In this document: positions 25,247 through 35,500 of the stretch, in pieces
Numbering within the stretch: position 1 is the first letter of the stretch
Layout: the number at the start of each line of letters is the position of its first letter
NCBI GenBank assembly: GCA_964462985.1
Contig: CAYXAA010000004.1
Coordinates: 62,001-126,000, forward strand
Direction: 5' to 3'
Length of the DNA: 64,000 nt
Source of the DNA: CAYXAA01 sp964462985
GTDB taxonomy: Bacteria > Pseudomonadota > Alphaproteobacteria > Rhizobiales > Stappiaceae
Translations under genes and position numbers: made by a program
Notes under the pieces: model-generated
What the model was told of the DNA's origin: nothing
What the model saw: the letters and a program-made list of their open reading frames with translations, nothing else
Database searches by the model: none

Positions 25247-26068
25247 CTAATGCGCCACGCCCAGATAGGCATCGATGACGTCCTGGTTGGACTGAACCTC
25301 ATCCGGCGGGCCGTCGGCGATCTTGCGGCCGTAGTCGAGCACCACCACCCGGTCCGAGAGGTCCATGACAACACCCATGTCGTGCTCGATCAAAGCGATC
25401 GTGGTGCCGAACTGCTGGTTCACATCGAGGATGAAGCGGCTCATGTCCTCCTTCTCCTCGAGGTTCATGCCGGCCATCGGCTCGTCGAGCAACAGCAGTT
25501 CGGGCTCCATCGCCAGCGCACGGGCCAATTCGACTCGCTTCTGCAGGCCGTAGGGCAGCCGGCCGACCGGCGTCTTCCGGATCGCCTGGATTTCGAGGAA
25601 ATCGATGATCTCTTCGACCTTCCTGCGGTGCTCGATCTCCTCGTTTTGGGCCGGTCCGAAGTAGAGCATCTGCCAGAGGAAGTTCGTGTGCATCTTGAGC
25701 GACCGGCCCGACATGATGTTGTCGAGCGTCGTCATGCCCTTGAACAGCGCAACGTTCTGGAACGTGCGGGCAATGCCCTGGCTCGCCGCCTCGTAGGGGC
25801 GCATCCTGCGGCGCACGTTTCCCTTCCAGGTGATGGTACCTTCCTGCGGATGATAGAATCCGTTGATGACGTTGAGCATCGAGGTCTTGCCGGCCCCATT
25901 CGGCCCGATGATGGCGCGGATCTCGCCCTTCCTGACATCGAAGGAAATGTTGGTGATCGCTTTCACACCGCCAAAGGAAAGCGAGACGTTGTCGACGCGC
26001 AGCAACACGTCGCCCTTCCTGATCTCCTGGCCGGAGGGAGTCTGCTTCGGATCGACGAACGCCATCAT
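25247..26068 (-). CDS. livG: LivG-type ABC transporter ATP-binding protein
   Basis: A 273-residue ATPase of the LivG class. Walker A GPNGAGKTS, the LivG-typical insertion around GNVRRRMRPYEAASQGIARTFQNVALF, and Walker B LLLLDEPMAG are present. The usual LSGGQ signature is reduced: the matching place reads LPYGLQKRVELARAL, which is normal for the LivG subgroup that travels with acyl-CoA ligase genes. Its start overlaps the ligase stop by 4 bases, so the two are co-translated. A 118-base gap separates it from livH. Confidence 0.92.
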   Translation of the reverse strand: MMAFVDPKQTPSGQEIRKGDVLLRVDNVSLSFGGVKAITNISFDVRKGEIRAIIGPNGAGKTSMLNVINGFYHPQEGTITWKGNVRRRMRPYEAASQGIARTFQNVALFKGMTTLDNIMSGRSLKMHTNFLWQMLYFGPAQNEEIEHRRKVEEIIDFLEIQAIRKTPVGRLPYGLQKRVELARALAMEPELLLLDEPMAGMNLEEKEDMSRFILDVNQQFGTTIALIEHDMGVVMDLSDRVVVLDYGRKIADGPPDEVQSNQDVIDAYLGVAH

Positions 26069-28053
26069 TCGGCCGCCTCCCGGACGCTGTGGCCGGCGGG
26101 TGCATAGGTGGACATGTCGCGGATCTCGACCGTTGCCTCGATTGCACCCTTGCGGCCGTCCTCGTAGACGACCTCGGTGCGAACACGCTTGGAGGTGGAG
26201 CCGTCGTAGAGCGCGTCGATCAGCGGCGCGTAGCGGTCGGCGATGAAGGAGCGGCGCACCTTCTGGGTCCGCGTCAGTTCGCCGTCGTCGGCATCGAGCT
26301 CCTTATGCAGCACCAGGAAGCGGCGGATCTGGGCACCCGCCATCATTGGTTCGGCTGCAAGGTCGCGGTTGACCTGGTCGACGTGGCTCTCGATCATCTC
26401 ATAGACCTGAGGATGTGCGGCGAGCTCTTGGTAGGAGGCGTAGTTGACGTTGTTGCGCTCCGCCCAGGACCCGACCGCCGTCAGATCGATGTTGATGAAC
26501 ACGGTGCAGTAGTCGCGGCGGTCGCCGAAGGCCACCGCCTCCTTGATGTTTGGGAAGAATTTCAGCTTGTTCTCGATATATTTCGGCGCAAACAGCGAGC
26601 CGTCGGTGAGCCTGCCGACGTCCTTGGCGCGATCAATGATCTTGAGGTGGCCGTTGTCGGTGAAAAAGCCAGCGTCGCCGGTATGGACCCAGCCGTCCGC
26701 GGTCTTGGTCGAACGCGTCGCCTCGTCATTCTTATAGTAACCGACAAAGACGCCGGGAGAACGGTAGAGCACCTCACCATTGTCGGCGATCTTCAATTCG
26801 ACGCCGGGTGCCGGCTTGCCGACGGTGTCGCCGTAGATCTCTCCATCCGGTTGAAGTGTGACATAGACGCTGGCTTCGGTCTGGCCGTATAGCTGCTTCA
26901 GATTGAGCCCGAGGGACCGGTAGAAGCGGAAGATCTCCGGACCGATTGCCTCGCCCGCCGTATAGCCGACCTTGAGCCGGGTAAAGCCCATGCGGTTTTT
27001 GAGCGGCCCATAGACCAGGACCTCGCCGAGCGCATAGAGCAGGCGGTCCTTGAGCGACACCTTCTCGCCGTCGAGGATCTTCTCGCCGACCCTCCTTGCC
27101 ACCGCCATGAAGCTGTCGAACATGCGCTTCTTGATCCGTCCGGCGTCCTCCATCCGGACCATGATCTGGGTCAACAGGCCTTCGAAGACCCGCGGCGGAG
27201 CAAAGAAATAGGTCGGTGCGATCTCGCGGCGGTCGACATCAACTGTCTCCTGTCTTTCCGGGCAGTTGACGCAATAGCCGGCGACATAGGCCTGGGCGAG
27301 TGAAAACACGTGGTCGCCGATCCAGGCCATCGGCAGGTAGGCTATCGTTTCCTCGTGCTCATCCAGCTTGTCGAACCGGTTGCCGTTCGCGGCCGAGACG
27401 ACCAGGTTGTCAAAGGACAGCATCACCCCCTTCGGGCGCCCCGTCGTGCCGGAGGTGTAAAGGATCACCGCAAGGTCGGAGCCTTTGCCGGCTGCGATCG
27501 CGCCCTCCCACGTCCGCGCTGCTTCGGGACCTTCGGCAAGCGTCTGCCGGCCCTTGTCCTGGACGGAGACGAAATCGTGCAGATGGGTATGGTCGTAGTC
27601 GCGCAGGCCCCTGGCGTCGTCGTAGATGATGTGCTGCAGCGCCGGCAGGCGCTCGGAGATGCTGAGCAGCTTGTCGACCTGCTCCTGGTCCTCGACACAG
27701 GCGAACCGCACTTCGGCATGTTCGAGCACATAGGCCATTTCCTCGGCCACGGAGTCGGCGTAGACGGGTACGGGTATGCCGCCGACCGATTGCGCCGCCA
27801 CCATGGCCCAGTAAAGGCGGGGCCGATTGGCCCCGACGACCGCGATCTTGTCGCCAGCTTCGAAGCCGATCTCCTGAAGGCCGAGTGCGAAGGCGCGAAT
27901 TTCGTCGAGAACCTGGCTCCAGGTCCAGACCTGCCAGATGCCGAGATCCTTTTCGCGGACGGCCGGACGGCTGCCAAACACGCGAGCGTTGCGCAACAGG
28001 ATTTTGGGAAACGTGTCCTCGTCAAGCGCCTCGACCACGGGCGACCCTGCCAT
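26065..28053 (-). CDS. Long-chain acyl-CoA ligase type AMP-forming enzyme
   Basis: A 662-residue AMP-dependent synthetase of the long-chain FAA/ACSL branch. The AMP-binding P-loop is LYTSGTTGRPKGVMLS near residue 197-212; YGQTEASVYVT, the aspartate of GWVHTGDAGFF and DRAKDVGRLTDGSLFAPKYIENKLKF are in the expected order. It activates a carboxylic acid to a CoA thioester through an acyl-adenylate. It is the first gene of the leftward liv-type operon, with ggagggacgg before the ATG. This gene order (ligase, livGHM, binding protein, livF, PaaK-like) points to import and activation of aromatic or fatty acids. Substrate is not determined. Confidence 0.88.
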   Translation of the reverse strand: MAGSPVVEALDEDTFPKILLRNARVFGSRPAVREKDLGIWQVWTWSQVLDEIRAFALGLQEIGFEAGDKIAVVGANRPRLYWAMVAAQSVGGIPVPVYADSVAEEMAYVLEHAEVRFACVEDQEQVDKLLSISERLPALQHIIYDDARGLRDYDHTHLHDFVSVQDKGRQTLAEGPEAARTWEGAIAAGKGSDLAVILYTSGTTGRPKGVMLSFDNLVVSAANGNRFDKLDEHEETIAYLPMAWIGDHVFSLAQAYVAGYCVNCPERQETVDVDRREIAPTYFFAPPRVFEGLLTQIMVRMEDAGRIKKRMFDSFMAVARRVGEKILDGEKVSLKDRLLYALGEVLVYGPLKNRMGFTRLKVGYTAGEAIGPEIFRFYRSLGLNLKQLYGQTEASVYVTLQPDGEIYGDTVGKPAPGVELKIADNGEVLYRSPGVFVGYYKNDEATRSTKTADGWVHTGDAGFFTDNGHLKIIDRAKDVGRLTDGSLFAPKYIENKLKFFPNIKEAVAFGDRRDYCTVFINIDLTAVGSWAERNNVNYASYQELAAHPQVYEMIESHVDQVNRDLAAEPMMAGAQIRRFLVLHKELDADDGELTRTQKVRRSFIADRYAPLIDALYDGSTSKRVRTEVVYEDGRKGAIEATVEIRDMSTYAPAGHSVREAAE

Positions 28054-28230
28054 TGCGTTCCGTCCCTCCGTTTCGCCCCGTTTGCCGGGGTCGTATTCGA
28101 GCCTTTATGAAACGCGTCGCCGAACTGCGAGATCAAGTCCTTTTCTTCAGACCAGAATTCGCTGCTGATTGACGTGGCTCTTCATTCGCGACGGACGCTA
28201 AAGCGAATGCATTGCGTCAGTATGTGCTAA

Positions 28231-28250
28231 TTGTGTCGAACTGTGTCGAA
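28231..28250. promoter_or_regulatory. Tandem direct repeat upstream of sensor kinase
   Basis: Two adjacent 10-base copies of YTGTGTCGAA (28231-28240 and 28241-28250) lie in the divergent gap between the acyl-CoA ligase and the sensor kinase. OmpR-type response regulators bind tandem direct repeats with a helical period of about 10 bases, and such a regulator is encoded just downstream. Binding by that protein is inferred. Confidence 0.35.
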
Positions 28251-28338
28251 ACCGACGCTGTCGGTGATCGGAGAGATCGCTACGCCATCCGCCGGGCGAA
28301 CAGCTTTTCCTTCGCCGCCAATCGCCTACAATTCGCCC

Positions 28339-30303
28339 ATGAACGCGGATCACGGAGCTTCAACGGTTCCTCCCATCGACCCAAGCGATCGCGGGCAGCT
28401 CAACCTGCTGCAGGCGTCGCTTGACCACATCAATCAGGGCTTTTCGCTGTTCGATGCGGACCTGAGGCTGGTGGCTGCGAACCGCCGACTGTTTTCCCTG
28501 CTCGACTTTCCGATCGAGCTCGCCGCCCCGGGCACCCATCTCTCCGAATTTCTCAGGGTCAACGCGAGTCGCGGCGAATACGGACCGGGTGATATCGAAG
28601 AGCATGTTGCCCGTCGCGTGGCACGCGCGAAGCTGTTCGAGCCGCACTCGTTCGAACGGGTAAGACCGAACGGTCAGGTGGTGCTGATCACAGGTGCCCC
28701 GCTGCCGCAGGGCGGCTTCGTCACGACCTATACCGATGTTACCCTTGAGCGCCGCCACCAGGACAAGCTGGAACGTACGGTCGTGGAGCGAACCCGCGCG
28801 CTGCGCCAGAGCGAGGACTGGCTGCGCCTCGTCACCGACAACGTTCCGGCGCTGGTTGCCTATCTAGCGCCGGGCCCCGTCTACCGCTTTGCCAACCGAC
28901 GCTATGCCAAATGGTTCGATCAAACGGTCGCTTCCATCGTTGGCCGCTCGCCGCGGGAGGTCGTCGGCGAGCAGCTCTACCGCACGATAGAACCCCACCT
29001 GGAGCGCGCCTTTGAAGGCCATGCGGTCACTTACGAATACAGCCGCGCCCGACACGACGGTAGAATGGTCCACATGCGCTCGACCCTGATCCCCGATCGA
29101 ACGGTCGACGGCCGCACGCTGGGCTGCTTCGTGTTGTCGCTCGACGTCACCGAGCAGAAGCGCAGCGAGGCCACGCTGGCGCAGGCGCAGCGGATGGAAG
29201 CGGTACATCAGCTTTCAGGCGGCTTGGCACACGACTTCAACAACCTGCTCACCATCATCATCGGCAACGTGCTTGCTCTGCGCCGTCGTGCCGACGTTCC
29301 CGCCATGCCGGACCTGTCCGCGCATCTCGACCCAATCCTGCAGGCGGCACAGCGCGGCGCCGACCTGACGCGGCGACTGCTGGCTTTTGCCCGCGGTGAT
29401 GGCCTTGTCACCGGGCCGCAGCGCCTCGCGCCCCTGTTCGCCAATGTCGCCACGCTGCTGTCCGGTTCCTTGCCGAAGACGATCGACCTCGCCATCGGGC
29501 CGGTCGACGCCACCCTGGAGGCGCGGGTCGACCCGAACGAATTCGAGAACGCGCTGGTCAATCTCGCCTTCAACGCCCGCGACGCGATGCCGGGCGGCGG
29601 GCGGCTCAACATCGCACTGGAACGCAACACGCTCGACGAGCGCGCCGCGGAGGCGCAGGGGCTCCCGCCCGGCCTTTATGCCGAGATCACCGTGACCGAC
29701 ACCGGAGTCGGTATGGATGCCGAGACGCTGCGTCAGGCCTTCGATCCGTTCTTTAGCACCAAGCCGTTCGGCACCGGCAGCGGGCTCGGCCTTCCGACCG
29801 TCTACGGGCTTGCACGACGCTCCGGCGGCAAGGCCGAAATCGAATCGACTCTTGGGACGGGGACAGTGATTCGACTGATGTTGCCGGCGACGATATCGGC
29901 CCTTGCCGGGGAAGCGGAACCGGCGGCCCCCCCTAAGACCATCGGCGACGGCGAACTGATCCTTCTTGTCGACGACGACGCAAATGTCGCCGATGTGATC
30001 CGCGACCAGCTCTGTGCACTCGGCTTCACTGTCTTGGTGACAACGTCTGCGGAGGACGCCCTGCAGCTGGTGCGTGAGGTACCCGAGATCCGGGCGATGC
30101 TGAGCGACATCGTGATGCCGGGCGGCATGGACGGTCTCGCCCTGGTCGAGGCCGCCCGCGCCGCACGGCCGGAGTTACCCGTGGCCCTGATGAGCGGCTA
30201 TCGTGGCGGACAGCCGACCGTCGAACTGCCATGCCCGGTCCTTGCAAAGCCTTTCACCACGCGCATGTTGGCCGACGTCACAAGCGAGATCCTGGCACGA
30301 TGA
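28339..30303 (+). CDS. PAS-containing hybrid sensor histidine kinase
   Basis: A 654-residue cytosolic hybrid kinase without obvious membrane segments. Domain order: PAS-like domain (about 20-140, ASLDHINQGFSLFDADLRL), short coiled coil, second PAS (about 160-280), HisKA with phosphorylated H298 in GGLAHDFNNLL, ATPase domain with GTGSGLGLPTVYGL, and a C-terminal receiver with phosphoacceptor D590 in LSDIVMPGGMDG and KPF. The first PAS is the type 7 found in alphaproteobacterial soluble kinases. ATG 28339 is preferred over a TTG at 28231. It overlaps the response regulator gene by 4 bases. The signal is unknown. Confidence 0.9.
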   Translation: MNADHGASTVPPIDPSDRGQLNLLQASLDHINQGFSLFDADLRLVAANRRLFSLLDFPIELAAPGTHLSEFLRVNASRGEYGPGDIEEHVARRVARAKLFEPHSFERVRPNGQVVLITGAPLPQGGFVTTYTDVTLERRHQDKLERTVVERTRALRQSEDWLRLVTDNVPALVAYLAPGPVYRFANRRYAKWFDQTVASIVGRSPREVVGEQLYRTIEPHLERAFEGHAVTYEYSRARHDGRMVHMRSTLIPDRTVDGRTLGCFVLSLDVTEQKRSEATLAQAQRMEAVHQLSGGLAHDFNNLLTIIIGNVLALRRRADVPAMPDLSAHLDPILQAAQRGADLTRRLLAFARGDGLVTGPQRLAPLFANVATLLSGSLPKTIDLAIGPVDATLEARVDPNEFENALVNLAFNARDAMPGGGRLNIALERNTLDERAAEAQGLPPGLYAEITVTDTGVGMDAETLRQAFDPFFSTKPFGTGSGLGLPTVYGLARRSGGKAEIESTLGTGTVIRLMLPATISALAGEAEPAAPPKTIGDGELILLVDDDANVADVIRDQLCALGFTVLVTTSAEDALQLVREVPEIRAMLSDIVMPGGMDGLALVEAARAARPELPVALMSGYRGGQPTVELPCPVLAKPFTTRMLADVTSEILAR

Positions 30304-31052
30304 CCCATCCGGACCCGATACGCGACCGCCGCACGGCAACGTCCGATGACCATCTGATCTATGTGGTCGATGACGAGGCCGATATCCGAAGCCTGCTTGT
30401 CGACACGCTTGGCACCTACCGCTTCCGCGCCGAGGGCTTCGCGACCGCCTCCGATGCGCTCACCGCGCTGGAGCTGCGGCGGCCTGATGTCGTCGTGCTT
30501 GACCTCGGTCTGCCCGACATGGACGGAATGGACCTGATCAACCGGATTAGGGCGCGCACCGCCGTTCCGATCATCGTGCTGTCCGCCCGTGCCCACACGT
30601 CCGATCGTATCATGGGGCTGGAAACCGGGGCGGACGACTACGTGATTAAGCCGTTCGACCCGCGCGAGATCGTTGCCCGGATCCGCTCATTGCTGAGGCG
30701 AACAGCGCGCGACTCGGAGCCGCCTGCCGCCTCTCGGGAGGTGGCCCATTTCGCCGGCTGGGCCTACGAGCCGCAGTCTCATCGCTTGGTCGCCCCATCC
30801 GGAGAGGAGACCTTCCTGCCCTCCGGCGAGGCAAGTCTGCTCGAAGCTCTGCTTCGGGCGCCCAAACGGGTGCTGAGCCGGGACTACCTGCTCGATCTCG
30901 GCGGACGAGATGACACCCTCGACAGGGCGATCGACGTGCGGATCTCGCGCATCCGCAAGAAGCTCGGCGACGGCGACCCACCGATCATCCGAACCATCTA
31001 CGGCTCGGGCTACATGCTGACGGCGGCGGTGAATTGGGGGGCCGTGCGTTGA
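30300..31052 (+). CDS. OmpR-family response regulator
   Basis: A 250-residue two-component response regulator. The receiver domain (about 19-135) has acidic residues in VVDDEADIR, the phosphorylation site D68 in VVVLDLGLPDMDG, and KPFDPREIVARI. The C-terminal winged helix (about 150-245) ends with the OmpR-type RISRIRKKLGDGDPPIIRTIYGSGYML. Its start overlaps the stop of the hybrid kinase (ATGA), so the two form a phosphorelay pair. Targets are unknown; the flanking acyl-CoA ligase/liv operon or the downstream membrane protein are candidates. Confidence 0.93.
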   Translation: MTHPDPIRDRRTATSDDHLIYVVDDEADIRSLLVDTLGTYRFRAEGFATASDALTALELRRPDVVVLDLGLPDMDGMDLINRIRARTAVPIIVLSARAHTSDRIMGLETGADDYVIKPFDPREIVARIRSLLRRTARDSEPPAASREVAHFAGWAYEPQSHRLVAPSGEETFLPSGEASLLEALLRAPKRVLSRDYLLDLGGRDDTLDRAIDVRISRIRKKLGDGDPPIIRTIYGSGYMLTAAVNWGAVR

Positions 31053-31444
31053 TGCGGCGTTCTTGACCAGATCAGCGGGCCTCAAATCGGAACGAATTGA
31101 ACGCCCAAAAGCTGATCGCTTCCAAAGTCCCGGAGCAACCTTTCCGCGTCCATTCAGACGCAGGTTGATCCAAATCGCCTCTGCCCACCGTTCAGCAAGT
31201 CGTTCGAGAGTCGGGCATCTCCCGATCGGAGCGGTCCCAGACGCACTTTAGCGGCCGCAATTGCAGCAACTTGCAATTGCAGTGGATCACGGGATCACAA
31301 TAGGCTGCCTTCATCCCGCCGATCCCTCCATCCGGCGTGGAGGCACGCCCGCTACGACTCCTCGCCGTTTCGCCGACAACCCGACTGCGCAATACCAAGA
31401 AAGCATTCGTCACGGCGGTGCTGCACCGAAATCAAATCCATCCA
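31053..31444. other. Gap before CcdA-like gene
   Basis: The 392 bases between the response regulator and the membrane protein gene carry no believable protein. They contain the dyad at 31257-31280 described separately and otherwise nothing I recognise. The long gap and dyad suggest an independent promoter for the membrane protein. Confidence 0.45.
31257..31280. promoter_or_regulatory. 24-bp dyad, candidate operator
   Basis: GCAATTGCA, six bases, TGCAATTGC: two 9-base arms in exact inverted symmetry, each containing the self-complementary octamer GCAATTGC. No T run follows, so it does not look like a terminator. It lies about 165 bases before the membrane protein gene and could bind a dimeric regulator. 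Confidence 0.45.
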
Positions 31445-32422
31445 ATGAAGAGCATGGGCCACAGAATGACCTACAATCATGCAAGTGGAAGAGCGATCAG
31501 CAGTGGACTATTTCCTGACATCCGCAGCCGTCTGCTATGGGCCATTAGTGCGATAGGGTTGGGAGTTCTGATTGCCGGCTTCTGGAACTATCACTGGGTG
31601 GACGGCTTCGGAAAGGATTTCGTTGCTGGCCAGGTGATCGGCGACACGGAGCAGTTGGCAGGCTCGTACAATGAGCAGGGCGCCGGATTCGGCTTTATTT
31701 TCGCCATCGTCGCCGGTCTGGCCGCGACCTTTACGGCATGCAACTGCGTCGTCTTCGCCATGCTTCCGGGACTGGCATGCCCCAGCGATGGGAAGGGATC
31801 GACCCGGCAGCTCGCCCTCAAGGCGCTTGGAGTCTTTTCGCTCGCCGTACTTGTCGTCTGCTTCCTCTATGGCGCCTATGTCGGTTCTCTCGGGACAGAA
31901 CGCATCGCCGCGTTCAACGAGAGGCCCAATCGAATCGCTCAGGCACAGGTCATCTTTACCTTGTTGGGCGGGGTCTTGTTCGTCTGGGGCCTGATCTCAT
32001 TTGGATTTCTCGACAGAATCGTGTCCATGCTTCCGGAAGGCTTGCTGCGCTTCTTCGCGTCCCCGCTGAACAAGGCTGGCGTGATGGGGGTGCTCGTCGG
32101 ACTGTTTGCGGTTGGGCGCCCGTTTCCAGTCTTCCGCGACTTCCTGACCTATGCGGCCGCTTCGGAGAATTCCCTCTATGGCGGCGCGGTGATGGCCGTC
32201 CAGGGTATCGGGCAGATCCTCGTGATGGTTCTGCTCTTCCTGGTGCTGTTCGTGCCGTTTGCCAAACGGATCGCCAGCTGGTCGGCCCAGCATCCCGGCA
32301 AGCTGGAGAAGTTCAGCGCGGCCGCCCTGCTGGCGGGCGGGTCGTACTTCATCTTCTATTGGGGCCTGGCCTTCGCTTATGACGTGGGCCGATGGGGCTT
32401 CAAGCTAAATTGGTACGGCTGA
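31445..32422 (+). CDS. Multi-pass membrane protein, CcdA/DsbD-like
   Basis: About 325 residues with seven hydrophobic segments. The second segment contains FTACNCVVFAMLPGLA, which resembles the N-terminal cysteine-and-proline block of CcdA/DsbD thiol electron carriers (for example PCVLPM), and GRPFPVFRD lies in segment five. In CcdA two membrane cysteines shuttle electrons; here a CNC pair and a later AC in LACPS are seen in one segment only, and no second-half cysteine partner is obvious, so electron transfer may not apply. No strong ribosome site marks the start; ATGs at 31445, 31454 and 31466 are all possible. The family call is tentative and the function unknown. Confidence 0.5.
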   Translation: MKSMGHRMTYNHASGRAISSGLFPDIRSRLLWAISAIGLGVLIAGFWNYHWVDGFGKDFVAGQVIGDTEQLAGSYNEQGAGFGFIFAIVAGLAATFTACNCVVFAMLPGLACPSDGKGSTRQLALKALGVFSLAVLVVCFLYGAYVGSLGTERIAAFNERPNRIAQAQVIFTLLGGVLFVWGLISFGFLDRIVSMLPEGLLRFFASPLNKAGVMGVLVGLFAVGRPFPVFRDFLTYAAASENSLYGGAVMAVQGIGQILVMVLLFLVLFVPFAKRIASWSAQHPGKLEKFSAAALLAGGSYFIFYWGLAFAYDVGRWGFKLNWYG

Positions 32423-32434
32423 CAAGACAATCGA

Positions 32435-32459
32435 GAGGACGGGGCGAGGCTCCGTCCTC
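32435..32459. terminator. Hairpin between convergent genes
   Basis: gaggacgg (32435-32442) and ccgtcctc (32452-32459) form an 8-base stem with a 9-base loop just after the membrane protein gene and before the convergent oxidoreductase gene. There is no T tract. Possible bidirectional terminator. Confidence 0.4.
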
Positions 32460-32573
32460 ACAATCGTTGATGCCGATGCCGTGGGGACAATGCTGCCGGC
32501 TGCTCATTCGTGCTTCAAGCCGGGCAACGACGATGACGAGGAACGAAAGCCGAATTCTGCCTTTGGCAGAGCG

Positions 32574-35500
32574 TCACTCCGCCGCCGTCCGCACGGCTGC
32601 CTCCGCACGGTAAGCGTCAAGCAGTCCGGGCAGCACGGCCTCGGCCTCGCTCACGCTCTTCTCCTTGACCGGTCCGAAGCCGCGGATCTTTTCGGGCCAG
32701 GCTGCAAGCGCCAGCGCCTCGACCTGCTTGTCGCGCGACAGCGTCGTTGCGATCTCGTCGACGATTGCCTCGTAGTCGGCAAGCAGTCGCCGCTCCCGGC
32801 GCCGCTCCTCGGTGCGGCCGAATGGATCGAAGATCGTGCCGCGTAGCGACCGCATTCGGGCCAACAGTCGGAACAGCGGCAGCACCCAAGGGCCGAAGCG
32901 CCGTTTACGTGGCCGGCCGGTGCGCGGGTCGGGACGGGAAAGCAGCGGTGGTGCCAGATGGAACTCGATCCGATCGTAGCCGGCAAAGGTCTCTTCGAGC
33001 TGCGCCGTGAATGTGCCATCGCTGTAAAGCCGCGCGACCTCATACTCGTCCTTTATCGCCATCAGCCGGAACAGCTGCCGGGCCACCGCTTCGGTGACCG
33101 TTTCGCCGGAAGCCCCCGACAGCCTTTCACGCGCCCGCATTGCATCGACCCGGTCGCGGTACCGCTGCGCATAGGCGGCATCCTGATAGGCCGTGAGGAA
33201 GTCGGCACGCCGGTCAACGATCTCTTCCAGTGTTTCGGAGCGGCGCCGGTGGGCAGGCGCAGCCTCGGCGCCGGCGGCGGCACTTTCCGCTGCCTGCGGA
33301 TCGGCAGCGGCGACGCGGCCCCATCCGAAGGCCGCAAGATTCATCGCAACGGAAACGCCATTCAGGCGGATCGCCTCCTCGATCGCGCTATGAGAAAGCG
33401 GAATCGCGCCGGTCTGCCAAGCATAGCCGAGCATGAACATGTTCGCGGCGATGGCGTCGCCGAACAGGCCGGTCGCGAGCGCCGTTGCATCGATGAAACG
33501 GCTGCCGCCTTTCGCCACCGCCGCCGAGATCGCTGACCGGAGCCGGCCACCCGGCAACACATAGTCCGGATTGCGCGCGAAGTCGCCGGGCAGTGTCTCA
33601 TGGCTGTTGACGATCGCAACCGTTCGAGCGCGGTCCATTGCCGCCAGCACCTTCGCGGAGCCGGCGACGACGATGTCGCAGCCGAGCACGAGATCGGCCG
33701 CTCCGGCGCCGACCCGGATCGCCGAAATGTCCTCCGGCCGGGGCGCCAGCTTGATATGGCTGGTGACAGCCCCGCCCTTCTGGGCAAGGCCGGCCATGTC
33801 GATCATGCCACAGCCGAGTCCTTCGAGATGCGCTGCCATGCCGAGGATCGCCCCGATGGTCACGACGCCGGTGCCGCCGACGCCGGTGATCAGGACACTG
33901 TAGGGCGCCGTCAGCGCCGGCAGGTCGGGCTCGGTAATCTCGGGCGGTGCGGGAGGCTCCCCCACCCGCCCCTTCAGCGTTCCGCCGTGCACGGTGACGA
34001 AGGACGGACAAAAGCCTTTAAGGCAGGAGAAATCCTTGTTGCAGGCGGACTGGTCGATTTGGCGCTTGCGACCCCATTCGGTCTCGACCGGCTGGATCGC
34101 GACGCAGTTCGACTGCACCCCGCAGTCGCCGCAACCCTCGCAGACCAGCTCGTTGATCACCACTCGCCGGTCCGGATCTGGAAAGCGCCCGCGTTTGCGG
34201 CGCCGGCGTTTCTCGGCTGCGCAGGTCTGATCATAGATCAGGACGGTGAGGCCGGGAATTGCCGCAAGCTCGCGCTCAACCCGGATGAGATCGTCGCGGT
34301 GGTCGATGGTGGCGCCCGCCGGCCAGGCGGTTGCGGCCGGATACTTCTCCGGCTCGTCGGTGACAATCGCCACCCGCGCCGCGCCTTCCGCTGCGACCTG
34401 GCGGGCGATCTCGGCAACGGTGAGCCCGCCGTCGTGAGCCTGGCCGCCGGTCATGGCGACGGCGTCGTTGTAGAGGATCTTGTAGGTAATGTTGACGCCG
34501 GCGGCCTTGGCGGCGCGGATCGCCATCACGCCGGAATGGTTGTAGGTGCCGTCGCCGAGGTTCTGGAACACGTGACCGCGGGTCGAGAACGGCGCCTCGC
34601 CGATCCAGTTGGCGCCCTCTCCGCCCATTTGGGTGTAGCCCTCGGTGCCGCGGTCCATCCACTGCACCATGTAGTGGCAACCGATGCCGGCATAGGCGCG
34701 GCTGCCCTCCGGGATGACCGTCGAGGAATTGTGCGGGCAGCCGGCGCAGAAATAGGGGGTGCGCGTCGCAACGTCCCCGGCCGCCTTGAGCCGGCGCTGC
34801 AGCGCTTTGAGCTCCTCGACGCGCGCGGAAAGGTCCGGGCGCGGCGTGCGGGCCAGCACCCGTTCGCCGATCGCGATCGCGATGTCGTTCGGGTCAAGCG
34901 CTCCCGGAGCCGGAAACAGCGTGGCGCCGCGCTCGTCGGTCTTGCCGATCACCCGCGGTGCCTCGATGCGGCCGTAGAGGATCTCCTTCACCTGCGGTTC
35001 GATCAGGCCGCGCTTTTCCTCGACGACGATCATGAGTTCCAGGCCCTCGGCGAAGGCCAAGATCCCCTGCGCCGACAAGGGCCAGGGGCACCCGACCTTG
35101 TAGAGCGAGAGGCCCAGGTCTGCCGCAGCGGTCTCGTCTATGCCGAGCGCATCAAGAGCCTGCAGCACGTCGAGGTAGCTCTTGCCGGAGGAGACAATGC
35201 CGATGCGCCTGTGGCGACCACCGCGCAGCACAAGGCGGTCGATACCGTTGGCGGCAAGAAAGGCTCGGGCGGCCGGCAGCTTTACCTCGTGCAGCCGGCG
35301 CTCCTGGGCGAGCGGATGGTCGTTCGGCCGGATGTTCGGCCCGTCCGGCGGAAACGGATACTCCGGCAGGACAATCGGGACCCGGTCGAGCCGACCGTCG
35401 ATCGAGGCCGTCGATTCGACATTGTCCTTGACCAGCTTCAGCCCGGCCCATGTGCCGGAAAACCGCGACATCGCCCATGCCAGCAGGCCAAAGTCGAGGA

